Origin: Marsupella aquatica
Taxonomy: Eukaryota; Marchantiophyta
Assembly (NCBI GenBank): GCA_973895155.1
Contig: OZ316891.1
Location: forward strand, 16,058,001-16,122,000
Reading direction: 5' to 3'
Length of the DNA: 64,000 nt
Shown here: piece by piece, positions 34,902 to 45,253 of the stretch
Numbering within the stretch: the stretch's first letter is position 1
How the letters are laid out: every line of letters begins with the position of its first letter
Notes under the pieces: generated by a model
Database searches by the model: none
Told to the model about the DNA's origin: nothing
Seen by the model: the letters and a program-made list of their open reading frames with translations, nothing else
Made by a program: the position numbers and the translations under genes

Positions 34902-36817
34902 GTCTGGCGGCCACGCAGGCCTCATCCACCCCACCTCCACAAGTAGCCGTAGCCATGGCCAAAGTGGTACCAGACGAGGCAGTAATCGCGACCTTAGACG
35001 CGATCAACCAGGCCGGGCCGAGCGCCTAAGTCAAAGTGGTAGAAGACTTGGCCGAGCCCGAGGGTCCAGAAAATCCACCAATGGCTATTTCGGAGGAAAG
35101 GACGATGATGGAGGAGGACACTCCAGCCCCTTCCAACACTACATCCCCAGGGCTGGATGTCACTACCCCGGCCCCCGCGCGAGTTGACGTCTGCCCATGC
35201 CCAAATCCGCACGGGCACAACCGGGACCACCCGGAACTCTTCGTACCGGGTACATTTCTGAACGGGCTTTTGGAAGATTTCTCCCAACAGATTGCCCGGG
35301 ATACCGGGGAGTTCATGGCCCAAAAGGTAGCCTACTTCTTCAATCAGGAGTTAGTTACCGCGGTAAAAGTAGACCAGGCCCAGTCGGAGGCCCTTTCTGA
35401 GGATAGAGCGGTACCGGGTTGAGTCCGTGTTCCTAAAGGATGAAGTTGCGGCTCAAGAGGCTGAGCTTCTACAACTACGACCCAAGGTTGCAGCCGCCAA
35501 TGAGTTGTTAGCAAATGCGCACGCCCTTACCGCCCTAGCCGAACAGGCAAAAGCTGGGAAGGAGGCCGAGATTGCACGGCTCCAGACCCAGGTTGACAAT
35601 TTGAAGAACCAAACTGTCATCTGGCAAAAAGACCTGGAGGAGGCCAAAGAGCGGGCCCAGCATGACACTGCGGAGATTGCCACCCTGCAGACCAAAGTGG
35701 CACGGCTTCAAGCCAAAGCCAAGAAATAGACCCAGGTGGTGGACAAGCTGACAAGCAATGCCCAACAACTGGAAGAGGCATGCTAGGAGGCAATTGAGGA
35801 GACGGACGCGGCAAAGTGAGAGAACAAATCTCTGCTAGACCAAGTCCAGCTCCTCAAGATGGACAACGATAGACTCCGTAGGCAGCGGGATGGCCGCTCC
35901 CACTCGGATGGCTTTGGCAAGTGCACCAGGCATTAGCGGAGGGTTAGGCTTAGAATAGAACTAGGAGTAGCTAAAACAGGCTGTTAGGACAGGCGTCGAC
36001 CAGAAGATAGCGGCGCTGACACATTAGCCAGCCTGTGTAGAATAGGTTAGACTAATAGGACAAGCCGTAACCAGCTTAGGGAGGATATAAGTTAGCGTAG
36101 ATTTGGGCACGAGGCCAGGCTGGTCCTCAGCCCTTAGTATTTAGCAGCCCCCCGATAGAGGCAAGGGGGGGATTTTAGACTCAGAAGTTGGCCATTCGCG
36201 GTACGCGTGGGGAGTCCCGAACTCGGTGAAGTATCAGAGTGCCAAGGGGAGGGTATACGACTAAGCTTGTTGTGCGAGTGCGGAGCCGGGCTCTGTTGTA
36301 GTGTATACTCCTCAACCTTGGGCCCGTGCGTTCACGAGGTGTCGGGTCAACCAATCGTAAGTGTATGATCATAAATGAATGAAATCCTTTCCCCTCAACT
36401 CCTTCGTGTAAAATCAAGATTTATGTTTATGTCTAAATGCATGTATGAGTCTCGTGTGCAAGTATCAATGCCGGGCCGAACACGTTATGCCAACCATGCA
36501 CGGGGTGCAGGTTACGGATACGGGGTTGCGAGCCGGGGTTGAGCACTTGTACTAATGGATCCGGATCGAAGGCGATAACACGAAAGCTTAGAAGTCCGTA
36601 AGCCGGGGTCGACCCCGTGTTGACTAAGGTACGTTCCGGCGGCGGAACACAAACTATACCTAGGAGGTGTCTCTACATAATAGTAAGTGCACTTAGCGCT
36701 AGTTTACGTGAGTTAGGAGCATTCAGTGCGTCCCTCCCTGCCCGAACCCTCATATTTATGAAGGATGTGCCTGTCTAAGCCAAAGCCTGGGTTAAGGCCT
36801 AGGTTGACGACGTGACA
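34902..36817 (+). repeat. Diverged A-type LTR tail with decayed ORF end
   Basis: It starts in the Pro-rich linker of the A ORF and runs through the coiled coil (stops at about 35026, 35420 frameshift, 35727, 35785 and 35818), then about 880 bp of non-coding tail to GACGACGTGACA. The tail aligns along its length with 50694-51527 (for example GGGAGTCCCGA, GGAACACAAAC, CCTGCCCGAACCCTCA). It is older than the A2 copies and provides the right end of A1. Confidence 0.75.
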
Positions 36818-37333
36818 AGACTACACAGGGTGGGATGAGGTTGGCATACTTGACCAAAACCGAACTGAGGGAACATGTTGGTAACCTCACTACTTGCTTT
36901 AGGAAACAGTGTTGGCTGTTGGCACAACAGGCTCAGAAAATTTGTGCCTTGAGTGTTAGGCGAAAGAAGCTAGAAGATTTATTAGGAGTATCCCATGATA
37001 GGAAAGATTTAAGACTGTTTCTGAGAAATATTGTGAATGGACATAGGTGTGGTGCTTTTGGTGGCAAGTAAGGGTTGTGGGATTTCCTGACAGATGTAGC
37101 TAAGAACTTGCAGAGAGTTGCTAACAGTTATCGATGCAGTAAGAGAACCAAGGCCTTTTCCCAAGCCATGTTCCAGTCAAATGAAGGTAGACAAGTGGCT
37201 CATTGTTTCCAGGCAAACCTAGGTGGTCCAGGTCTGAAGACCTTGAAACGTGATAGAGCAAAACTACCACCCTTTAGAGCTGGCATTCAAAAAGAGATAT
37301 TCCAGGAGGTGTGCACAATACGAGGGTTTTCAC
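36818..37333 (+). pseudogene. Host pseudogene, segment 2: helical linker
   Basis: Continues segment 1 in frame after A1. It reads MRLAYLTKTELREHVGN, a helical stretch (KQCWLLAQQAQKICALS), one TAA stop at 37069 (GAFGGK, stop, GLWDFLTDVAKNLQRV), then SEDN-free helical sequence to EVCTIRGFSP. A coiled-coil or helical module between zinc fingers and the core is common in transposases. A MITE interrupts it at its 3' end. Confidence 0.7.
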
Positions 37334-37650
37334 CGTGACAGCAAATAGCAAACAGATTTACTGTTACGAGCAAAAAAATTCCTGTTACGAGCAAACTAGA
37401 CAATCTAAAAATGTGTCTTTAAAAGTTACAATTTTCAAAATAATTTAAAACATGACAATTTTTTGCTAGTGTAAGGCGATACTATTACTAGCTCCGGGCG
37501 CTAGCCAAAAAATATCGACTCACAATTTTTTTTTAATATTTCTTCCCCCAAAAAAGTTTCAAAAAAAAATTCCAGAAAAAATTCCAAATTTTTTTCCACC
37601 CGTGTGCTGTTACGAGTAACTGTTTGCTGTTTGCTGTTTGTTGTCACGAT
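37334..37650. mobile_element. MITE with long inverted repeats
   Basis: The left end CGTGACAGCAAATAGC and the right end GCTGTTTGTTGTCACG are inverted repeats (about 20 of 22 match over the full arms). TGTTACGAGCAA-type motifs sit just inside both ends. The flanks GGTTTTCAC and GGTTATCCC match at 7 of 9, hinting at a Mutator-like 9-bp duplication. The element has no coding capacity. Near its centre is AGCTCCGGGCGCTAGCC, the palindrome type seen repeatedly at 61-62.5 kb. Confidence 0.75.
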
Positions 37651-37899
37651 GGTTATCCCCGCAGAGTACTATGTGCATCAAAGCAGTCACTTGGAATTTC
37701 AGGAGATGTACCAGTAATGTTTGCCGAGGATGAAACAAGGATAAAAGAGAGACCCAAGTTTGTGTTTTTGTCTTTGTAGTAAATTAGCTTGTTCTTTTGA
37801 ATGTGTTGGATGAGTTTGCACATCATGAGCTGATGTCTGTATTGTATTGTGTGTGACAAATGGAAAGCTAAATATGGCACCCTCATTGGTTTCTGTGGC
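37651..37899 (+). pseudogene. Host pseudogene, segment 3: start of transposase-like core
   Basis: Reads LCASKQSLGISGDVPVMF, AEDETRIKERPKF, then after a frame break CDKWKAKYGTLIGFCG, where A2 interrupts at GTGGC. The pattern GDVP...EDET followed by ...GFCG looks like the first acidic residue of an RNase H-like (DDE-type) core; this is inference. Confidence 0.65.
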
Positions 37900-38258
37900 T
37901 GTGACACCGCCGGTACGGCGGTTAATGAGTAATTCGGTCTAACTACGCTTAGCACGCACGTTAGGAGTGTCTTAGGCCGCTATTATTAGCATAACGATAG
38001 TATTTAGGTAATCATTATGGGTAGAACATCATTAGGCAATAAGGGGGAGTTCAGGTTTGGACTGGCGGCGGGTCGCTATTCGCACACCCGGGTTACGAGC
38101 GTGGAGGGGCCCCTCCCTCGGGTCCGTATAACGAACTTAAGGAAGCGGCCACTGACACACGCTGACTCAGACCGGCGGAGTGGTCGGTACACCACAAGCG
38201 TGAGCGGTTCAGCCTATGGGCGTCGAGGAGACATCGGAGGATCGACAAGCCCTCAAGG

Positions 38259-38266
38259 TATAAAAG
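38259..38266 (+). promoter_or_regulatory. TATA box of A2 left LTR
   Basis: TATAAAAG lies 359 bp inside the LTR and 108 bp upstream of the LTR ORF start. The position and spacing are kept in the right LTR (47203) and in A1 (17921). Confidence 0.8.
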
Positions 38267-38366
38267 GGGAGCCAACCCTTTGTAGTGCACCAGTCCATCA
38301 GTCCATGCGCCAGCTTCGACCCCAGCTCTCTCGTTCGCTCTAAGTCGCCACTACTATCTCCTCTGA

Positions 38367-41011
38367 ATGTCGCACACGATCCTCTCCAGCTCGGCCATTC
38401 GATTCTGGACGCAGTTCCTATCTATCGGAAGGCACTTGGCCGACTCATTGAAACACGCCAACCCACGCTGATACGAAATCGAACACGAGTACGAGAGAGC
38501 CATCCGCCTAGCAGGACAACACCACTACATCCTTAACTTTGACTACCCGTCTCAGAGCGAGCTTTACCGACCAGCAGAGGTATCTGGGTACTTCTTCAAC
38601 GGAGACAAATATATCGGTTTCTGGGAAGCATTGCTTCGGCTTTTGAACGAGGTCTTCAATATCCCGGGTACGATCGACTTGCAACGACATCACTTCGACC
38701 ACATCCCTGCTCAGGTTCAGGCATCAACAACGAGTCCAGCACTACCCGTTCGACAAGGTCGTCTGCACTCGCTTCGGAGAACTTCTACCAGCACCTACAG
38801 AGCTTCATGGGAACTCGGCCATCAACCAACATGGCCAACTCAGTCGTACCCGTACCCATACCCGTACAACCTCAGGCTCAACCTCAGGCTCAGCTTCAGC
38901 TTCAGCCTCAGCCGCAGCCTAGCCAAACCCCACCACCGATCGCCCAGCCAGCACAAGTATGCTCCGTCATCAACGTTGTGGATCTTAGCGATGACGACAA
39001 GGCTACCCCACCCTTGACCAGGCAGCCCAGAGGAACAAGCGCTCAAGGGGCCGACACTATATCGTCCCCACCCCCTGCTCTGACCCCAGGAGCGGCCCCG
39101 GCAGACAACATGGTGATCGTGGCCGCCCCGGGCCCGTTCCTAACGGCAGTGGCACTACCCAGGCCCGATCGGGAGGATGGGGAAGTGTCACCTTCCCCGA
39201 GCCAGTCACGGGGGAAGAAGAGGAAGGAATCCGCCACTGCATCCGGGTTACCGTTGGCCACGGTAGCCGTAGCCAAGGTGACGATGCACCGCATGGGGGA
39301 AAACATTCACAAAAACATCCTCCATCCCAAGCATGCGGTGTACCTGAAGACTCAGGGATTCGAGCACCTCGCCTCCCTCCCCTGGAACACTTGCAGGTAC
39401 TACGGGGAGGACATGACGGAGTTCGTCAGGAATTATGACGACGCGCGTCAACATACTCAACTGCGGGGAAGGAGTATGTCCCTCACGGAAGAACGGCTCA
39501 GGATGATCTTTGGGTTACCTGAAGGTGACCATCGAGTCGAATCACGGGCTCCCGGGGGCAAGGGAGCCAAGTACCAATCTTCAAGTTTTCCCTCAGAGGG
39601 AGCAGTGGACAACGGGTTCGTGATGAGGACCTGCCTCATCCCCGAGATAGCTGAGCGACTGGAGTTCCAGAGGTACGCCCTCCACATGATGGAACCCCGG
39701 GGGGAGATCTCCGCCGCCCAAGTTATCCAGGTCGAGAACTATCGACCTAGGAAGTGGGCGTCGTACTTCACTAAGAAATTCCATGAAGAGATGGAGCGGC
39801 GAAGGAAGACGCTGTACATTGGCGGGAAGGCATATTTTGCTAGCCACATCGAGATCATTCTTGAGTGGTACGCCCGGTTTGATTGACGAACCCTTCCCCG
39901 TGTCAACGTTACAAAGCTGGTCCCAGCTAGGTGGGTTTTCCCAGCCTTGGAGAGACGGCCCCAACCCGAGGCCCGAAGTCCAGCGGACACGCTAGCTTCA
40001 CCCACCCCACCTCCACAAGTAGCTGTAGTCGTAACCGAGGAGGTACCGGATGGGTCGGTTGTCGCAACCGTTGATGCAACCCAACAAGTCGGGCTAAGTA
40101 CAAAAGTCGGTACGGCGGAGGTCTTACCCGAGCCCGGGTCTCCCAAAGACCCACCGGTGGCTATTCCGGAGAACCGGACATTGCTGCAGGAGGACACTCC
40201 AGCCCCTTCCAACATTACGTCCCCAGGGCTGGACGTCACTGCCCCGGCCCCCGCGCGTGTTGACGTCTGCCCGTGCCCAACTCCGGACAGGCACAACCTG
40301 GACCACCCGGAACTCTTCGTACCGGGTACATTTCTGAACGGGCTTCTGGGAGATTTCCCTCATCAAATTGCTCGGGATACCGAGGAGTTCATGGCCCGGA
40401 AGGTAGCCTGTTTCTTCAATCAAGAGTTGGTTGCCATAGTAAAGGCAGGTTGGGCCCAGTCAGAGGCCCTTCAGAGGATAGAGCGGTATCGGGTGGAATC
40501 TGTGTACCTAAAGAACGAAGTTGCGGCTCAAGAGGCTGAGCTTCTGCAACTACGACCCAAGGTTGCAGCCGCCGATGAGTTGTTAGCAAAGGCGCACGCT
40601 CTTACCGCCCTAGCCGAACAGGCCAAAGCTGGGAACGAGGCCGAGATTACACGACTCCGGAACCAGATTGACAGTTTGAAGAATCAAACTGTCACCTGGC
40701 AGAAAGACCTGGAGGAGGCCGAGGAACGGGCCCAGCGGGACACGGCGGAGATAGCCACGCTGCAGGCCGAGGTGGCGCGGCTCCAAACCGAGGCCGAGAA
40801 GCAGGACCAGCTGGCGGGTAAACTGACGAGCGACGCCCAGCAGCTGGAGGAGGCATGTCAGGAGGCAACAAAGGAGACGAACGCGGCGAGGCGAGAGAAC
40901 GAATCTCTGCTGGACCAGGTCCAGCTCCTCAAGGCGGACAATGACAGGCTTCGAAGGCAGCGGGATGGCCGCTCCCATTCGGGCGGCTCTGGCAAGCGTG
41001 CCAGGCATTAG
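38367..41011 (+). pseudogene. LTR-encoded ORF, A2 left copy
   Basis: It would encode about 880 residues. The N-domain runs from MSHTILSSSAIRFWTQFL through HHYILNFDYPSQSELYR to IDLQRHHFDHIPAQV. A PVPIPV/QPQAQ repeat follows, then VDLSDDDKATPP, REDGEVSPSPSQSRGKKRKE (basic, NLS-like), the core (SLTEERLRMIFGLPEG, NGFVMRTCL, HMMEPRGEIS, FASHIEIILEWYARF), a Pro-rich linker, HPELFVPGTFLNGLL and a coiled coil of about 180 residues. Breaks: TGA at 38469 (CGA in the right copy), an indel near 38720 and TGA at 39884 (CGA in the right copy). The core looks like a plant mobile domain or Transposase_32-type fold, unverified. It lies outside gag-pol and inside the LTR. Confidence 0.7.
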
Positions 41012-41074
41012 CAGCGGAGTAGGAATAGATTAGGATTAGGACTCGCTTAGTCAGGCTCTTGGGACAGGCACCTG

Positions 41075-42050
41075 TGTGACGCCAATGACATGGTCCTTAT
41101 TTTGTAATCTGATTAAGTAGGTTGCTGTATGCAAGGAGTAGCTATTGATATTGCATAACAATTAGCAAGATGGCAAGAATAAGGGCAATCATGGCGTTAA
41201 GAGTAGGGAAATAAAAGCTATGTCGCGGGTGGTCGATGACCATATCTCTTTCAATATGTCACCAAATCCGGATCTGTAAAGAGCATTGGAAAGATCTGGT
41301 CAAGGCGAGTAAAATCGATATAAAACACTTGAGAAACGGAGGTGTATTAAGAAAGATACGGCCTGATTAGTGTGACGGGTTAACTTGTGGTCGGAATTAG
41401 CGGATTCGGCTTCAGTTTCGGGTTAACCCAAGCTCGACCACGGCTTAGCTTATGTGAGCATGGCTTCAGCTTAGCTCAGGTCAGCACGGCTTCAGCTTAG
41501 CTTAGGTAAGCACGGCTTCAGCTTAGCTTAGGTAAGCATGGCTTTAGCTTATCTCAGGTAAGAACGGCTTCAGCTTAGCTCAGGTCAGCACGGCTTCAGC
41601 TTAGCTCAGGTTAGCATAGGTAAGCTCGGATTCGGGCTCAGCTTAGGCTAGGTTAGCGGATAGCGGATAGCGGGTAGCGGCCTAACCCGAGACCACGGGT
41701 TAGCTCTACTTGGGTTAGATAGGAGAGCTAGGTTAGCCAAACTCGGGTTAGCTATATAACTCGGGTTAGCGCAGCAGTGAGTACCCCCTCTCGGTTGCGG
41801 GGGCATAACTCTCAGTGTATTTGACCAAATCGGCTATAATTGACCTCGTTGGAAAGAGGAGCTCAAGCCGCTTCCAACGGTGCTATCCACGCAGCAAATG
41901 GTTGAATAGAGAAATCGGGAGAGGAGGCGCAAGCTCGCAAAAACCATGGAGGAGAGCCGAATCCGAAGTACATAGCCAATTCGAGATAGAAATAAAGTTG
42001 CGAGTTAGGGTTCAGTAGTTAGAGATAGTGGCGGCTCTGTTAGGGCTGGG
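41075..42050 (+). other. A2 leader: 281-bp segment and 26-bp tandem repeats
   Basis: 41075-41355 duplicates 34621-34901. From 41458 to about 41613 a 26-bp unit (GCACGGCTTCAGCTTAGCTC plus AGGTCA) repeats six times with strict periodicity. GGGTTAG-rich sequence follows. No gene is visible, and I found no convincing tRNA primer-binding site. Confidence 0.75.
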
Positions 42051-42473
42051 ATGGGGCTCCAGCAGCATAGTATCCACCCATTTGGGCTCAGTATGAGAGT
42101 ATATAGAGCAGCCCCCGATAGAGGCAGAGGGGGGGACTTCAGTTGTGTGATCTCACTTAGACTGAGCAGCAGGGAGGAGCTCTGTGCAAGCAAGGCTGGA
42201 CTTGGACGCTGCGTGTTGGGGAGAGCGGGTAGAACTGCGTACCCCTACCCAAACAATGGCCGGAGTTTCCAGGTTATCAGTAACCCGAGCATCCCTCCTA
42301 AGCCAGGGATTTGGCGATCCCCGGTTTGTTATAACTGTGAAAAGCCAGGACACTTTGCGAGGGAATGCACCAAACCAAGACGTCAGGGAGATGGCCGAGG
42401 CACCCCACTATGTCAAGTCTGCAAAACGGAGGCTCATTCCACGGCCAACTGTCCGTTGGTAATCGCTGCTTGA
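42051..42473 (+). pseudogene. gag: gag C-terminus with two zinc knuckles (A2)
   Basis: The frame ends with two CCHC knuckles, CYNCEKPGHFARECTK and CQVCKTEAHSTANC, both C-x2-C-x4-H-x4-C, the RNA-binding signature of retrotransposon nucleocapsid. The upstream part does not show a recognisable capsid domain. The frame closes at TGA 42471, and the pol frame starts about 300 bp later. Confidence 0.8.
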
Positions 42474-42788
42474 ACGAGCGCAGCTAGATCGGCCCAGGCT
42501 GGACCGTCCACGAGCGATGCAGTCGTCCAAATGATTGCTGTATAATGGCAAGATGACAACACCGAGTGGGTGAATCTGGTGGACGTGGCGGAACACCCTA
42601 ATCCATTGGATGAGGCCGAGTGCTACCAAGTGTCGACAAGGGCCGAACGGAAGGAAGAGAAGACGGAGGAGAAACAAAGGAAAAAGCAAGATACTACTCC
42701 GGTGCAACCAGCGATAGATATACCCCCGGAAAAGGACGATGACTACTGACGGGACGACTCGAAGCTATTTTTCCCCCGCATCAAAGAA

Positions 42789-43700
42789 TTGGTAAAGAAA
42801 CAGCTGGAGGCTTACGAAGCTCGGGAATACCAGAAGGCAATCGATAAGGACATCAAAGCAGCCGAGACAGCCCGACGACAGGAGCAAGAAAAGCAAGATA
42901 AACAAGAGGAAGCCAAGCAGCAGCCGAAGGAAGAAACGAAGGAGGACTATGATATTAAGGAGGACGTGAAGAGTTGCCCGGTTACAGCGATGGTGGGGCA
43001 ACTACTGCAGAACAACCCACAGTACAGACGGCAACTAAGGGAGTTGCTCATGGGTCGCCGAAGGGGGAGACTACCCCGAGTTGGGATCACGGACTGCAAC
43101 ATGATATGCGAGGACCTTGGAGCGCCGGACATCTCGATTGAAATTAATAACTGTACCATCAAGATGGTTCTTGTAGACGGAGGAGCGGGAGTCAACATCA
43201 TGACTGAAGAAACGTTAGTCAAGTTAGGATACCTCACGTATCAACCCACAGCCTGAGCTATCAGATTAGCAAACGGGGCAAGGGTCCTCCCATTAGGCAC
43301 GCTCACACGAGTGCTCACTCTGGTGGGAGGGGTGGAGTTCTATCTCAACTTCCTAGTCATGAGGCCGGTTCGTCCCTCCTCTTACCCGGTTCTTCTGGGC
43401 AGGCCGTGGCTGTACGGTGGCCGCGTAGTCACGGATTGGGGAAAGAAGGAGCTACGGTTCGGGAAACCCACCGTACGGGTATCATGGGCAATGGACGATT
43501 ATCAGGGAGAAACCCCACAAGGACCCGAGGAATATGATTCGGAGACCTCGGAGGAAGAGGAACTCAATATGATTGAACTCATCTCGTCCCTGTCCGAGGA
43601 AGATGTCTTCGGAGTTGAAGCAACCCGCGAAACACATCTCCTAAATTACCCGAGGGCTGCCATTGAGTCCACCCCAAGCAATCTACTGCCGGGGAGGAGG
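42789..43700 (+). pseudogene. pro: Retropepsin region of A2
   Basis: A highly charged coiled N-part (EARRQEQEKQDKQEEAKQQP-like) leads to a retropepsin fold: IKMVLVDGGAGVNIMTEETL, where DGGAG stands at the place of the usual D(S/T)GA, and later YPVLLGRPWLYGGRVVTDW. A TGA at 43255 breaks the frame between them. The third position of the active-site triad (Gly for Ser/Thr) is unusual and may impair activity. Confidence 0.75.
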
Positions 43701-43732
43701 AAACGCACGAACAACTTGTTGAGACGGAGGAC

Positions 43733-45253
43733 ATGGCTCCAGCTAAGCAGGAAGCCGAGGCTGCTTCTACCATTGCAGAGCCTCGTGACCACGAACCAGC
43801 CCAACAACCGCCTGAGGCCAAAAACTCGAGACCGAGACATAAGAAACGAGTCTCATGGGATCCGTCCATTCCGCAATTGGAGGAAGTAACTCCAATCCCG
43901 AAACCAATCCCGGTTCCACCCATGTACGGAGGAGTTCGGTTAGCTAAGCTTGATGCGAGCCTGGACCCGAGCCTGCGAAACCAGGTTGAAGTCATCAGGA
44001 AGGAGCACTACCGGAAGTACACCATTGGGATGGACAAATCTTTTGACCTGGGCCACGCTCTGACAGGGGAGGCTGAAAAATCCATCCAAGCTTTGCTCAA
44101 GGAATATGAAGATGTGTTTGCATGGAGTCATCATGATTTAACAGGCGTCTCCCCCGAGTTGGGAGAACACACGATCGATCTGAACCTAGGAGCCCATGCG
44201 GTACGGCAGCGACAACGTCGCATGAACCCGAGGTACTCCATCTTAGTGAAGGAGGAAATTGATCGTCTCCTCGCCGCCGATATCATCTACCCGGTAATGG
44301 CCAGCGACTGGGTCTCTCCCATTGTCATTGTACCAAAGAAGGGAGGTACGGATGGAAAACCTAAGATTTGTATTTGTCAGGACTACCGTAAGCTGAACGA
44401 CGCAACCCGAAAAGACCATTACCCATTACCATTCACGGATATGGTTCTAGATATGGTAGCCTGAAATGAAATCTATACATTTCTTGACGGGTATTCAGGT
44501 TATAACCAAATCTGGATTCGCCTCGCGGATCAGCTCAAAACAACTTTCACTACGGAGTGGGGGACTTTCGCATTTCGGAGGATGCCTTTCGGTCTGTGTA
44601 ACGCCCCCGCCATGTTTCAGCGCCTTATGATGAATATCTTCCACAATTTCCTATGGGAATTTCTGGAGATATTTATCGATGACTTTGCCATCTTCGGAAC
44701 CGTTGCCATGCACCCCGAACACCTAAGACAAACGTTGCAACGATGCCGAGATGTTAACCTCAAACTACATCCCGCCAAATGCTTCTTCGGGGTAGAGGAG
44801 GGGGTGTTACTCGGGCATCGTGTGTCCAAACGGGGCATTGAGGTGGACCAAGAGAAAGTTGCAGCCTGGATGGCAGTGGTGTTCCCCATGGATCAAAAAG
44901 CAGTACGATCCTTCTTGGGCTGCGTAGGGTATTACCGTCGGTTCATTAAAGATTTTGCTAAAATAGCTTTGCCCCTTACAGAGATGATGAAAAAGGACGC
45001 GGTGATCAAGGAGACCCCAAGGAGACGGGTTGCTTTCGAAGAACTCCGTAAAAGACTCACCACCGCACCTATCATGGTCACTCCAGACTGGAACAAGGAG
45101 TTCCACGTGTATGTCGACGTGTCAGGGTTCTGTATCGGGTCTGTGCTTAGTCAGCTTGATGCGGACGCGATCACCCCATCTACTTTGCTAGCCGTCAATT
45201 ATTCGCAGCTGAAAAAAACTATTCCCCCACGGATCGAGAGGCACTGGGCATAA
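43733..45253 (+). pseudogene. pol: Reverse transcriptase and start of RNase H (A2)
   Basis: RT blocks in order: IVIVPKKGGTDGKPKICI, YRKLNDATRKDHYPLP, FLDGYSGYNQIWI, RRMPFGLCNAPAMFQRLM, EIFIDDFAIFG (catalytic Asp pair), KCFFGVEEGVLLGH and SFLGCVGYYRRFI. These are typical of Ty3/gypsy. A TGA at 44462 interrupts between blocks. RNase H starts with FHVYVDVSGFCIGSVLSQ and loses frame near 45215, resuming one frame over (NYSPTDREALGIIYSCKKF). This copy cannot make an intact enzyme. Confidence 0.92.

Larger units (their letters stand above)
16671..36817 (+). mobile_element. LTR element A1, hosting nested insertions
   Basis: It begins TGTGACACCGCCGGTACGG, as the A2 element does, and ends GACGACGTGACA. 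The flanks are GGACT (16666-16670) and AGACT (36818-36822), a 5-bp TSD with one mismatch. Removing it joins segments 1 and 2 of the host pseudogene. Contents: an A-type LTR head with a LINE fragment, the N-part of the LTR ORF, unit B (19036-32941), the C-part of the ORF, a 281-bp piece also found in A2, then a second, more diverged A-type tail (34902-36817). It is a mosaic and its original structure (full element or solo LTR) is not resolved. Confidence 0.75.
37900..41074 (+). repeat. Left LTR of A2 (3' part replaced)
   Basis: It aligns with 46849-50693 from the first base to GGCACCTG, with high identity once the 638-bp insertion in the right copy is ignored. It contains the TATA box at 38259 and the LTR ORF at 38367-41011. 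After 41074 it continues with a different 281-bp segment in place of the normal tail. Confidence 0.8.

Noticed and set aside
37339-37645. Intron in the long host gene
   Set aside because: The stretch has no clean GT-AG borders but has long terminal inverted repeats, so a MITE insertion explains it better.
37900-38366. A2 LTR being only about 460 bp, with the ORF as gag
   Set aside because: The exact TSD at 51527 places the right boundary after the second ORF and its tail, and units B and C carry the ORF without any pol. A short LTR does not fit these.
41458-41613. CRISPR-like array
   Set aside because: Repeats are directly adjacent with no unique spacers, and the DNA is eukaryotic.
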